Notes: generated by a model from the sequence alone, not told the origin. Positions 42,626 through 54,105 are shown, numbered from the stretch's first letter. The stretch is 64,000 bases of DNA from Gordius sp. MW1 (GCA_964036665.1 OZ038529.1:3534001-3598000), one strand, 5' to 3'. A program made the numbers and translations.

Positions 42626-45578
42626 TTAAAAATAGCATTACCCAAATACCTGAAGAATTGTCCGACGTATTGATTATCATAAATTTTGCACATATTTCTG
42701 ACATTGAGGTAACTGAATATTATTGCCGTCATGTTTTTTAGACTAAAAGAATACATGCTTACTTGGAAACAGGGGGAAGCATATTATATTTTTTAAACAA
42801 CGAAAGCTTGCAAAACTTTTACTTATTTGCCAAATATGGGGTTTCTTTTGCTGGCCAAAATAACACAGACGGTGTAGTCATTTCCTTATTGCCCGGAATA
42901 AAACACCCTAAAGAAGCTGTCATTTATTTTAACCAAGAATTGTAATTGCTTAAATTTTATTTTATATCAATTTAGAGATGAAGTCTTTAAATTGGGAGCA
43001 AATAGTGATGATAATTTACTTGATGAGATCAAGTAGGAGTCTTATTTATTCATTTTTAATATTTTTTGTAACAAAAATTGCACATAAATTATAAATTTCT
43101 GGATTCATTTTAATTATATATAATAGATCATCAATCATTTATCCATTTGGTCGTAGTCTTTCAATATCAAATCAAGCAAAATGTTTATTACATTCAGGCA
43201 AATATTGCTATCCTCAAAATGCTCCTTTATGCTCATTACATATCGATAAAGTATGAAATTTTATTATTTAAATAAATTTGTTTTCACTAAATGTACTAAC
43301 TTTATTCTAGGAAAGCTATGGAAAATTTTGTGTCGTTGGATCATCATTGATGTGTCATGACAACTATATCAAATCAGCCCAAAATGAACCTTTTATTGTA
43401 AATAAAAATAATTACTTATTTATTAACTTATAAATTTAATTTTTTTAAATTTTATTCAGAATAAGTTGGTACTGTTTCTCATAGATGGAACTAATGCAAA
43501 AAGCCTTGCGCAAAAGCACATGGTTGGTAAAATATTTTTACTTTTAAAATTATTAAATATTGGACAGCTTTTACCTTCAACAACAGAAGATATCCCTGAT
43601 ATAGCCTCCCTTAGTGAAATGCCTAAATTGTGTGTTTCCTTTAATAACCTTAATGCCAATCAAGCTTTCAATTTAGATGAAGAGCCTTTGTTCAGTATAA
43701 ATCCATGCAAAATGATTACTAATCTGATGAAGTAACCCAAGATAATTTATAATTTTTTAACTATCTTGTGATATGTTTTGCATCTATGAATTTGTAGAAT
43801 TAATGCGATGAACTTTCTTCTTTTTTGTTTGAACTAGCATTTAATCACTTCTATTCAAAGTTGGGATATATATAATTAAATTACACAACCTTGAAGGGTT
43901 AGCTTATTTTTGATTTATCTAATTAAAATGAGTTAAATATATTTTAGGAGACAATTGCAATTGGGTCACTTTAAAATTACCTTGGCAAGCACCAAAAACA
44001 TTGAAGTCTAAAATTATTATTTGTTTAAAGACAGTTGGTTTTTGCATAATAGAGTCATGCAAATTTTTGCTTTCCAACCAGGCCTTGCCTGAAAACTCAA
44101 ATACGTTACTCAAATTTATGTTGTGAGCATATAATGGATAAAACCTAGATTTAAGCAAGGAAAGAGGCAGGAAGTTTAATGAATTGATGATTTTTTGAAC
44201 TTTTAATCTTAATATTGCTAGGTATACAAAATTGAATTTTAAAAACAGGTGAGGGGTGGGGTTATTTTTGATTTGAAGTTATCTAGTTTTTCTTAGCCTT
44301 TTACGTCTACTTAAATTAACCCTATCTTGCTAAAAATTTTACATTTTGGAATTAATATTCGCCATTATTATGATTTTAGGAATTTATGGTTGAAATTTTA
44401 GAAATTTGGATATTATTCAATTTCTGTATGAACCATTCTATGACAAATAAAACGTATGATCGACCATGTCAGGTGTGAAAATTTTTTGGTGAGGGTTTAG
44501 GCTTCATATATTTTAGTAATTTTTTAAAATTGCAGGACCAATACTTTTTGAGTTATGGACGTTCAAAGGGCCAAAATCTTGGGCGCGTTTTATTAATTCT
44601 ATTATTAACATTTTCCGTTAATATTTTGTGATCAAATTAAGAATAAATTATAAGAACCTATTTTGACCCCATATGAAATCACCAATTTCACAATTTTATG
44701 GCCCACTATCAAATTCCAATCGTGCTGCATACATTCGGAGCACGATGCGCAATAACTGGTTAACTGTTCATGGTACCTGATTGTTCATTACATAAGTAGC
44801 TTATTGTCTATGATGTACATGGGCCTATCCAGCATTGGAATTAGAGGGGGGGCATTAATGATTTAGGGAGGGGCAAATTGATTATTTTTTGAAATTTTGG
44901 CCATATTTTTAATAATTTTAACAATTATTTGGATTTAAAGGGGGGCAGCCTTCCATCCCTGCCCCCCTTGGCCACGCCCATGTCCTTGTAATTTATAAAG
45001 TTATTAAGCTTCAATTTTTTCGCAATAATTTACATTTTATTTTTGTTTTAGAATGTATGAAATGTGTAATGTAGAGCCAGGTGCATTGTCTCTCATAAAG
45101 CCGACCTACAAACAACTGTCTCTACCGTTAAAATTTGCCGTAAGTATATATTAAATTTTAAAATGTTAGAAGGTCTAAATTTTTATATACTTATTGTAGT
45201 GTGCATGGGTTTGGGCGTAGCCAGCATAGGAATTAGAAGGGGACAAAAATGATTTAGGTAGGGGCAAAATAAGATTTTTTTTGAAATTTTAGCAATAATT
45301 TAAATAAATTTTCAGTTTTTGGGTTTAGAGGGGGTCAGCCGCCCCTACCTGCCCTCCCCCTTTGGCTACGCCCATGGTAGTATTTCTTTCTAAATAATCA
45401 TTTCTCATATTATCTGGTATAGTATTACACTTATATAGTTGCGTTGCATGTCTTAGTAACCATTGAACTTTATTGGTACATTTAGCTCCATTCCGTAAAA
45501 TTTCCTGAACTAGTATTGGAGCCATCATTAGAAGCTCTTAAATCAATGCGGGAAACGGGGGATAAAGAAAGTGGCTAG
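42626..45578 (+). CDS. IFT52: Intraflagellar transport protein 52 (IFT-B complex), N-terminus unplaced
   Basis: Exons 42626-42708, 42742-42941, 42976-43032, 43127-43250, 43311-43397, 43460-43731, 45052-45139 and 45486-45578; introns of 33, 34, 94, 60, 62, 1320 and 346 nt, GT-AG, in frame. The product follows the IFT52 GIFT-type domain: HAYLETGGSILYFL, IKHPKEAVIYF, IIYPFGRSLSI, GKFCVVGSSLM, then IASLSEMPKLCVSFNN and MYEMCNVEPGALSLIKP. IFT52 is a core subunit of the IFT-B train that builds cilia. The last exon ends FPELVLEPSLEALKSMRETG then KESG and stop, so the C-terminal region that contacts other IFT-B subunits appears missing or lies in exons I did not find. The two longest introns each contain a MITE. 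The first ~60 residues are not located. Confidence 0.85.
44818..44982 (+). mobile_element. hAT-type MITE in IFT52 intron 6
   Basis: CATGGGCCTATCCAGCATTGG to GGCCACGCCCATG, same family as 53808-53970. Flanks ATGATGTA and TCCTTGTA are no longer a clear duplication. Confidence 0.8.
45211..45376 (+). mobile_element. hAT-type MITE in IFT52 intron 7
   Basis: TTGGGCGTAGCCAGCATAGG to TTGGCTACGCCCATG with the family interior (ATGATTTAGG, GGGGTCAGCCGCCCC). Confidence 0.8.
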
Positions 45579-46833
45579 AAAACTTAAAAAGATATTGTCA
45601 GCATGGAAGAGTTATAAATAAAGAGTTCAGCTTGTGCCATATAGAGCACATTTATAGATGAATGGAGTTGTACGATTGTAATTTGAATGTCACGAATATT
45701 AAACGATGGTCTTGTTTTGTGAATCTTTATCGGATTGTATTGTATAATCACGTCGTAATCATTTTATATGTTAAATTTGTTGCAGTAATACTATGTTTTA
45801 TATGATTTAAAGAATTATTTCTTATGTGTCAAATGCTTCAAACGGTTATTTTTTCACGCCAATTAAATTTTGTTCAATTATTTACTAATTTCTCTTATAC
45901 TTATCCGTTCGGCCCATTTATACAATTTTTATACAAATTAATAAAAAAAATTGGAATCTTTTGTGAGTTGCCTCCCATTTATTTCATTCATTTTAAGCGT
46001 GGACGGAGAATTTGTACTGACTGAAGAGCGCTTTCTGTTTTACATTTATGGCTTTGCTTTATAAATATTTGTACAAGGGTCCGGGGAAGTTTGGTCGCAA
46101 AATAAGGATTAGAGATCCTTGTTTCTAGCCATGGGCGTATCCAGCATTGGAATTAGATGGGGGCAATGATGATTTAGGGAGATGCAAGATGAACATTTTT
46201 TGGGATTTTAGCCATAATTTTAATAAATTTCAAACAAATTTGGAATTTAGAGGGGGCAGCCGCCCCTTCCCCCCCCCCCTTGGCTACGCTCATGCTCGTT
46301 TGGTATTGGCTTGCCTCGAGTTTTGCGAAGATAAGCAAATTGCTAAAGGGGTTTATGACGTTCAAACCTCTTGGTTCATCAGGGTTTAATATAAGGAAGG
46401 CATTTTACAGTAAAAGATACTAGTATTAGCATATAGTGTTGAATAACTATGAGTTGCCATGCAATTTATGGTTCGCCCCTTGCTTGGAAAAATGTCAGTC
46501 TGTGGTGTCCAACTTTCCTTCCAATAGAAAAATTAAAATTCTGGTAACATTGTATTACCAAAAAATAAAAATTTAGTTTGTTTGAATTTTCTTATAATTC
46601 AGCCCCAGCCCCTTAATCACGGTACGCTTTCGGGTCGGGTTCGGGTTGAAATTTTAAAAACGCTTTCGGGTGGGGTCGGGTTGAAATTTTAAAAACGCTT
46701 TCGGGTTGGGTTCGGGTTGAAAATTTTAAAACGCTTTCGGGTCGGGTACGGGTTGAAAAAAAGTGACTTTGCAAGCCTCTAGTAGTTATATAGAAAATTG
46801 AATGCCGAATGTCGCTTAAAATACACTACCAAC
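45579..46833. other. Downstream of IFT52: one MITE and a GGGTCGGG tandem repeat
   Basis: 46130-46294 is a MITE of the same family. 46620-46768 has four units of about 40 bp (ACGCTTTCGGGTCGGGTTCG, then GGTTGAAATTTTAAAA). No gene seen. Confidence 0.6.
46130..46294 (+). mobile_element. hAT-type MITE, CATGGGCGTAGCCA family
   Basis: CATGGGCGTATCCAGCATTGG to TTGGCTACGCTCATG. The interior matches the family; no clear target duplication remains. Confidence 0.8.
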
Positions 46834-46998
46834 CATAGACTGCCCATGTCATGTTCCATATGGCAAATTGTGTGTGAAATTTGCCTCCATTTTGTTGAAC
46901 ACTACCGTCCTATATCACATAATGGCGTTTTGCGCTGTGCCGTTTTGTTCGAACAGGAGAGGTAAAGAAAAATGGTTTTGATTCCATAAATAAGTAAG

Positions 46999-47110
46999 AT
47001 ATTACAAAATATATGATATTTTTAAAAAATAAGATGAGTAAAACATTTTAGGCCTGAAATGAAAGGAACACCTAAATTTTTTTAAAAATATCATATATTT
47101 TGTAATATTA
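46999..47110. repeat. Hairpin next to the left fold-back arm
   Basis: TATTACAAAATATATGATAT at about 46999 is repeated inverted at about 47085-47110 (ATATCATATATTTTGTAATA), a long AT-rich stem. Confidence 0.7.
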
Positions 47111-47261
47111 ATTGCTATGCAATTTATGGACTCACTTTCCATTTTCCGATGTCTTGTCACGCTCTTCGGTGCCTTGCACCGAAATGTCTTGCACCGAATG
47201 ACGCTGTTATTTTTATTATTAATTGCTATTATTAATTTAACTAGTTTTTGGGTTCGAATCC

Positions 47262-48240
47262 CGGGGTTTTTTTTGACTCTTATGATTGTTCTTGTTACTA
47301 CCATTGATAATAAGACTTTTTGGTCGTCCGTTGGGTGCTGACCAATGAAAAAAATGACCATTAGCCAAAATGTGAATCCAAGTTTTTTTTTCGTTTTTTT
47401 GACTATTATGATTGTTCCTGTTACTACCAATGCTATTATGACTTTTTGGCCGTCCGCTGGCTGCTGACCGATGGAAAAAATGACCATTGGCCAAAATGTG
47501 AATCGAAATTATTTTTTTCGTTTTTTTGGCTAACATTGACAAGTACCCTATGCCCTCTCCTAGCAGAATGCCTCTACTGATATGGGTCCCTGTGCCCCCC
47601 CTCCCTACAAAAGCCTATGCCTCTCCTGATGTGGGTTCGAATCCCGGAGAGGCCAAATTTTATTTTTATTTTTTTTTGTTTAAATTAATATATTGTTCTT
47701 GTTAATACCATTGATAATAAGACTTTTTGGCCATCCGTTGACTGCTGACCAATGGAATGAAATGACCATTGGCCAAAATGTGAATCGCAACTATTTTTTT
47801 CGTTTTTTTTTACTATTATGATTGTTCTTATTAATACCATTGATAATATCGCTTTTTGGCCGTCCGTTAGCTGCTGACCAATGGAAAAAATGACTATTAG
47901 CCAAAATGTGAATCAAAATTTTTTTTTTCGGTTTTTTTTTACTTTTATGAATTTATATCTACTTTTACCGTGTCCTGGCTGCTGACCAATGGAAAAAATG
48001 ACCATTGGCCAAAATGTAATCGAAAATTTTTTTTCGTTTTTTTTGACTCTTATGAATTTATATCCTTTTTTACCGTATCCTGGCTGCTGACCAATGAAAA
48101 AATGACCATTGGCCAAACTGTGAAACGAAGTTTTTTTTTCGTTTTTTGACTCTTATGTATTTATAGACTGTCCGCTGCCTGCTGACCAATGCAGAAAAAT
48201 GACCTTTGGCCAAAATTTGGTTGAAAAAGTTTTAATTTAT
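47262..48240 (+). repeat. Satellite A array in the fold-back core
   Basis: Seven or so units of roughly 100-140 bp, each with TTTTTGGCCGTCCG, CTGCTGACCAATGG, AAAAAATGACCATTGGCC and AAAATGTGAATCG. Every unit contains CCAATGG and CCATTGG as an inverted pair about 9 nt apart. 47252-47268, 47632-47648 and 48537-48551 carry GGGTTCGAATCCC-type boxes. Confidence 0.8.
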
Positions 48241-48927
48241 CACCTGTAAATTTTTTGAGATATCCTTACAATACCTGTGTTTTTGTAGGTATATATTTTT
48301 TTTCAAACTACATTAATTGGTAATTTATGATAAAATAAAAAACCTAATTTTTAAATTCTTATAATTGCTACTTAGCAATGAAAAAAATGACCATTAGCCA
48401 ATTGTGATCGAAATTTTAATTTTCGCTTTTGAATTGGTTAACATCGATAATTACCCTATGCCCTCCCCTACAAGGGCCTATACCTCTACTTATATGGTTC
48501 CCTGTGCCCCTACAAAAGCCTATGCCTCTATTAATGTGGGTTCGACTCCCGGAGAGTGCAAAATATTTGTATAAATAATTAACTAATCATTTTGCATTTA
48601 ATACCCCCCTATAGGCATTCTCGCCCCTTTCCACCTTTCTCGCCCATAAACTGCATAGCAAATATGCTACTTTTATACAGAGTATAGAAGAGTTTGCCCT
48701 TCCCTTCCCCCCTTCCCTTCCCCCCCCCCCCTCCCCCTTCCCACGAGGGCCAAAGGCCCGAGTTCTTACTTATTTATGGAATCAAAACCTTTTTTCTTTA
48801 CCTCTCCTGTTCGAACAAAACGGCACAGCGCAAAACGCCATTATGTGATATAGGACGGTAGTGTTCATCAAAATGGCCGAAAAAACACACACATTTTATA
48901 CCGTGATGAGCAGTCTATGCTACCAAC

Positions 48928-50454
48928 ATTTCCATCTAAACTTTTTTCTAGAAAATTGATGGCTGATTATGTGTGGACTTTGTTTCGTAAAGGAAAACAA
49001 ACATAACTTATAAGCGGAAATCGCCATTAAATTTTTTCCATTAAACTATTGTAAATTTTATTACAAGTTTGTACCTTGCTTATCAATAAAAAATAAATAT
49101 CCCCTCATACTATACTATAAATTAATTTTGGTAAAAAATTTAACTTTTAAGGGTTTTTGTATTAATATTTTTATTATTTAGGGGGGTGCGGCCGTTCCCC
49201 CCTGCCCCCCCCCCCTTAGCTGCGCCCATGCCGTGCTGCAAAAAAATAAATACCGCAAAAAATGGTTATGAAGTAATTTGCATAGGCGAATATTAGAGCC
49301 CTGAAAAGTCATTTTTTTCAACCCGAACCCGACTTGATCCGAAAGTAAAAAAATTGATTGGTGTAAAATTGATTTTGATGGTTTTAAATGGCAGCAAAAT
49401 GTTATCTCAAAATAAGGCAACATTTAAAAACATGTTTGCCAGAAGTTAAAGCATTAGAAAAAAGTAGATCCTAAATGAGAAAAGTTTTTTTAATATATTT
49501 CAAGTATCCCACTTAACAAGCCATTCATTATCTTCAGGGCACCCGGTCAAAGTAGCAGAAAATAGCAGCCAAATTGATCAGATCAAGCAAGATTGGTCAG
49601 GAGGGTTAGGGTTAGTGTTTTAGGTTGGCGTTTTAGGTTAGGGTTAGGGTTATTTGCACATAAAATTCCCTCCCCATTTGAGATTTAATTCTAATATATT
49701 GATAATCTAAAAAAATATTTTTCTGCTACTTTTTCATCATTCTGCTACTTTGACCCCGATTCATCTTCAGTAGGCACCATGAAAAATGTAGACATTCTTA
49801 AACTTTTGCTATATTAAAATGAGTCTGTCTTTATTATCAAGCAATTTTGATTTTAAAGCTAATAATGGGGTTGTGCGGAAATGAAAGGAGAATATTTGAT
49901 CATTTTTTTTAAACTCTAATTTTTTAAATCATGTTTTTTATACATTTTAATTCGTTTAATAAATAATTATGAAAATTTTATTTTATTCTAATGAATATGT
50001 TAGATGGTAAAGCAAGTTGAGACATCAATATTTAAAAAAGATAAATGGGAGTTCACAAAATCGTTAAAAGTCTTGTGATTTATATGTTTATTATAATTTA
50101 TAGCATTAAGATATTTTACCTTTCTAAAATTTAAATTGCGCAAATCGATATTTTAGAAATAACTTAAAAGAAATTCATAAATGTATGAGATAAATTAATC
50201 ATATGTTTCGATATTAATTATAAAATATAATATATAATAATGACATTAATTTAAACAATATATCTATTATGAAATTTAAGATTCATAACCTTCAACCCGG
50301 ACCTTACCCAAGTTTGAAATTTTTCGACCCGACCGACCTTAAAGCATTTTAAAATTTTTAACCCGAACCCAACCCGACCCTAAGGCATTTAAAAATTTTC
50401 AACCTGAACCCTACCCGACTTCGGGTCGGGTTTCGGGTCACCCGTGCAGGTATA
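48928..50454. other. Repeat debris: MITE end, TTAGGG-like tracts, CCCGAACCC repeats
   Basis: 49180-49230 is only the right end of a MITE (CTGCGCCCATG). 49600-49655 contains GGTTAGGGTTAG and GTTAGGGTTAGGGTTA separated by a decayed stretch. 49315-49345 and 50285-50440 have CCCGAACCCGACTT-type words, the inverse of 46620-46768. No gene. Confidence 0.5.
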
Positions 50455-50641
50455 ATATTGGAGTCAGCGAACGTTGTAAAATAGCGAAGTCAAATGTCAA
50501 TCAAGCGTCATATATTATTTTCATTAAAATTGTTTAAATAGTTCTTATTGGCGGATAAAAACGTCAATCATCAATAATATTATGTTATTTAACATTACGA
50601 TTTTAATCATATTATATATCATAAATAAATTAAGAACTTTG

Positions 50642-51339
50642 CCCCCCCCCCCTTATTTTTTACCCTCTGTCTCACCAGGGGGGGGGGGGGGTGTTTTGCC
50701 CCCACCCCCTTATTTTTTACCCTCTTTCTCACCAGAGGGGGGGGGGGGGGGGGGTTTTGCCCCCCCCCCCAATTATTTTTTATTCTCTTTCTCACCAGAG
50801 GGGAGATGGGGGCCCCCCCTTATTTTTTATCCTCTTTCTCACCAGAGGGGAGATGGGCCCCCCCCCCCTTATTTTTGACCCTCTTTCTTACCAGAGGGGA
50901 GGGGGGTCTTTTGCCTCCCCCCTATTTTTTATCCTATTTCTTACCAGAGGGAAGGGGGGGGGGGGGTGTTTTGCCCCCCCCCCTACTTTTTACCCTCTTT
51001 CTCACTAGAGGGGGGAGGGGGGGGGGGGGGGGGTTTGCCTCCCCCCTTATTCTTTATCCTATTTATTACCAGAGGGGGGGTTTTGCCTCCCCCCCCCCCC
51101 TTATTTTTTATTTTCTTTCTCACCAGAGGGGAGATGGGGGCCCCCCCTCATTTTTATCCTCTTTCTCACCACAGGAGAGATGGGGGGGGCCCTTATTTTT
51201 GACCCTCTTTCTTACCAGAAAGGAGGGGGGTCTTTTGCCCCCCCTATTTTTTATCCTATTTCTTACCAGAGGGGAGGAAAACACCCCCGCTTATTTTTTA
51301 TCCTCTTTCTCACCAAAGGGGAGATGGGGGGGGGGGGGG

Positions 51340-51373
<34 letters not shown>

Positions 51374-51525
51374 GTTTTGCCCCCCCCCTTATTTTTGACC
51401 CTCTTTCTTACCAGAGGAGAGGGGGGTCTTTTGCCCCCCCCGCCTATTTTTTATCCTATTTATTACCAGAGGGGAGGGGGGGGGGGGTCTTCTGCACCCC
51501 TTATTTTTTATCCTTCTTTTTCACT
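50642..51525 (+). repeat. Forward satellite arm of fold-back 1
   Basis: C-run, TTATTTTTTACCCTCTTTCT, CACCAGAGG, G-run, TTTTGCC. Runs of 8-20 G are common, and near 51327-51372 almost unbroken G reaches about 45. Some units have TTACCAGAGG instead of TCACCAGAGG. Confidence 0.85.
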
Positions 51526-51530
51526 TGTGC

Positions 51531-52510
51531 CCCCCCCCCTGGTAAGAAAAAGGGTAAAAAATAGGGGGGGGGGCAAATCACCCCCCTCCCCTCTGGTGAG
51601 AAAAAGGATAAAAAATAAGGGGGGGGCAAAACACCCCCCTACCCCCTGGTGAGAAAGAGGGTAAAAAATCGTGGGGGGGGGGGGCAAATCACTCCTCCCC
51701 CCCCCCTGGTGAGAAAGAGGGTAAAAAATAATGGAAGGGGGCAAATCACCCCCTACCATTTGGTGAGAAAGAGGATAAAAAATAATGGGGGGGGGGGGGG
51801 GCAAATCACTTTTTTACCCCCTGGTGAGAATGAGGGTAAAAAATAATTGGGGGGGGGGGGGCAAATCACCCCCACCCGGGCCCCCCCCCCCCCCCCTCTG
51901 GTTAGAAAGAATATAAAAAATAATGGGGGGGGGGACAAATCACCCCCTACCCCCTGGTGAGAAAGAGGGTAAAAAATAATGGGGGGGGGGGGGGGGTAGG
52001 GGGCAAATCACCCCCTCTCCCCCCCCCCCCTGGTGAGAAAGAAGATAAAAAATAAGGGGGGGGGGGGGCAAATCACCCCCTACCCTCTGGTGAGAAAGAG
52101 GATAAAAAATAATGGGGGGGGGGGGCAAATCACCCCCTACCCCCTCGTGAGAAAGAGGGTAAAAAATAATGGGGGGGGGGGCAAATCACCCCCCTCCCCC
52201 TGGCGAGAAAGAAAATAAAAAATAATGGGGGGGGAGGCAAATCACCCCCTACCCCCTGGTGAGAAAGAGGGTAAAAAATAATTGGGGGGGGGGGCAAATC
52301 ACCCCCCCCCCCCTCTGGTGAGAAAGAGGGTAAAAAATAATGGGGGGGGGCAAATCACCCCCTACCCCCTGGTGAGAAAGAGGGTAAAAAATAATGGGGG
52401 GGGGGAAGCAAATCACCTCCCTCCCCCCCCCCCCCCCCCGAGAAAGAGGGTAAAAAATAATGGGGGGGGGCACCCCCCCTCCCCCTGGTGAGAAAGAGGG
52501 TAAAAAATAA
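51531..52510 (-). repeat. Reverse satellite arm of fold-back 1
   Basis: Inverse of the same unit: CCCCTGGTGAGAAAGAGG, GTAAAAAATAAT, G-run, CAAATCACCCCC. The unit differs from the forward arm by CAAATCAC in place of the complement of GTTTTG, so each arm was homogenised separately. Confidence 0.85.
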
Positions 52511-52850
52511 TATAATTATATTTAACTTAATATTTAATACAACACAATTAGCATCTAATCTCTACCTTACAAAATGTTATTAAGTTCAATATAATTATAT
52601 CAATTTAAATGTATTAGTTATCTATCTTTATCTAATTCAAATATGGGATAATTGACGTTCAAATTTAAAAACGCTCTGGTATAACAATGGGATCGTCAAT
52701 AACAATGCATTTTCCCAATCCCCACCCAATCCCCTGCTAGTAAAAAAAGACGTGATAAACGTCAAAACTCATTATTTCGTGTTTTTAACCAATAGCAATT
52801 CGTATAAGACGTTCGCTATTTTACAATCTTCGTCATTTCTGTACGCTACA

Positions 52851-53807
52851 CCGGGCTCTACGAATATAGGAAGGGGTGAATAAGATAAATTGACACTTGA
52901 CTAGCTCACAACCATTGACCCGCAGTGGTAGTAGTAAAGTGGTAGTAGTACAGTAGATAAACAACAACACTCACTTAATTCCTAGTGTTAAAGAGAAAGA
53001 GAAGAGAGAGAGACCTCAAGTCTGGGGTAATTTGTCAGTGTAAATATATAGGGATAAGTTAATTTTGTTTATAATATTAAAAGTTAATGTGATATGTTAA
53101 AAAAAACTTGCGAATACCTTCCTAACACTTTTATCTACGAATTAAATCTATTAAATAAAATTTTTACAGATTAATTTGCAAATTATTGACGTTTGAAATA
53201 CGATACGCTAAAATCGGTGTTTTTGACAACTTGACAGCGAATATCTAAAAAACTTGACGTATAGGGAAAAAACTAAAACATATTTGTGTTCACAGTGAAA
53301 AACTCCACCAGAATCTGCAAACAGTTTGCCGGTTGATTTCACAGGTCCATTATTTGTTGACCAGTGTAATTAATGTAATACATGAACTTAATTAGTGATG
53401 CGGAAAACCCGAGAAGAATATTGGTCTCGTCTCGAAAACCTAGACGAAACAAGAATTTGAGAACTTGAAAATTTGAGTTGAGATCGAGACGAGATTTTGG
53501 ACCTCAAGACGAGGCGAGATTTTATATTTAAGATCTCGGCTTAAAATTTTCTTTCATCACAATCATTTATAGTAAATTTAATTTCTATTTTGGATATTTC
53601 ACATTTGGGATGTGGAAATTAATATAATTAGGCTTCTTTTAATATTGGATATTTTACACGCCCAAGTTAGGTTAATATTGAATCTATATCCTGGTAAAAG
53701 TTAAGTATAGATAATTTTATTCAATAAAAGATGAGTGGCTTGGGCCTTTAAATAATTGTTTGATAATTACGTATTTTTATTCTGAGCAATTATGCAATAT
53801 CAACATA
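52851..53807. repeat. Dispersed repeats between fold-back 1 and a MITE
   Basis: 53215-53375 matches 14935-15095, and 53393-53800 matches 24093-24490. 52980-53010 is a GA-rich tract. No gene. Confidence 0.6.
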
Positions 53808-53970
53808 CATGGGCCTAGCCAGCATTGGAATTAGAGGGGGGTAATAATGATTTAGGGAGGAGCAAAATAATTTTTTGAAGGTTTAGCCATAATTTTAATG
53901 AATTTCAACAAGTTTTTTGGATTTAGAGGGGGCAGCCGCCCCTCCCAGCCCTCCCTGCGCTACGCCCATG
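53808..53970 (+). mobile_element. hAT-type MITE, CATGGGCGTAGCCA family
   Basis: CATGGGCCTAGCCAGCATTGG to GCGCTACGCCCATG, flanked by TCAACATA and TCAACATT (7 of 8 identical). Confidence 0.85.
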
Positions 53971-54103
53971 TCAACATTCAAACATGAGTTCTGATAAAGT
54001 AGTAAATATTACTAAAACATCCTAGATTTCGCAATAATTACATCATCCTGTATAATGTTATGATATTTTAATTTTCATTAAATGTTACGATTTTGCAAAA
54101 CAA

Positions 54104-54105
54104 TC

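Larger units (their letters stand above)
46834..48919. mobile_element. Fold-back element with THAP first exons in both arms (P-superfamily-like)
   Basis: Inverted arms 46834-46998 and 48770-48919, about 150-165 bp, ends CATAGACTG, with a perfect 8-bp target duplication CTACCAAC at 46826-46833 and 48920-48927. Each arm contains a 40-nt first exon that reads into the element: 46922-46961 on plus and 48841-48802 on minus, both MAFCAVPFCSNRR followed by a GTAAAG donor. C-x4-C at the start is the beginning of a THAP zinc finger, the DNA-binding domain of P-element transposases, which also leave 8-bp duplications. The core is satellite A and tRNA-box-like sequence, with no transposase left. Confidence 0.8.
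50455..52850. mobile_element. Fold-back structure 1: inverted satellite arms with long G/C runs
   Basis: Outer inverted match TTGTAAAATAGCGAA at 50474-50488 and its complement at 52812-52826. Inside, about 15 units of roughly 60 bp read TTATTTTTTACCCTCTTTCT then CACCAGAGGGG and TTTTGCC with C runs (50642-51525). The same unit in reverse (GGTGAGAAAGAGGGTAAAAA) then continues to 52510. Long inverted repeats made of short tandem units are the hallmark of fold-back transposons. No protein is encoded; long open frames here are simple translation of the repeat. Confidence 0.7.

Noticed and set aside
43506-43566. A 41-nt GTAAAA...GGACAG intron inside IFT52 exon 6
   Set aside because: Removing it breaks the frame before the well-matched ASLSEMPKLC segment, while reading through keeps it.
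45325-45528. Minus-strand frame of 67 codons beside IFT52
   Set aside because: It crosses a MITE end and the last IFT52 exon on the opposite strand; a shadow.
47252-47660. tRNA gene at the GGGTTCGAATCCC boxes
   Set aside because: Only a T-arm/B-box-like part is present; no A box, D arm or anticodon arm could be fitted.
50582-52491. Long open frames rich in Pro/Gly and FYPLSHQ through the G/C-run satellite
   Set aside because: They are translations of the ~60-bp repeat in several overlapping frames and both strands, without independent start context or domains.
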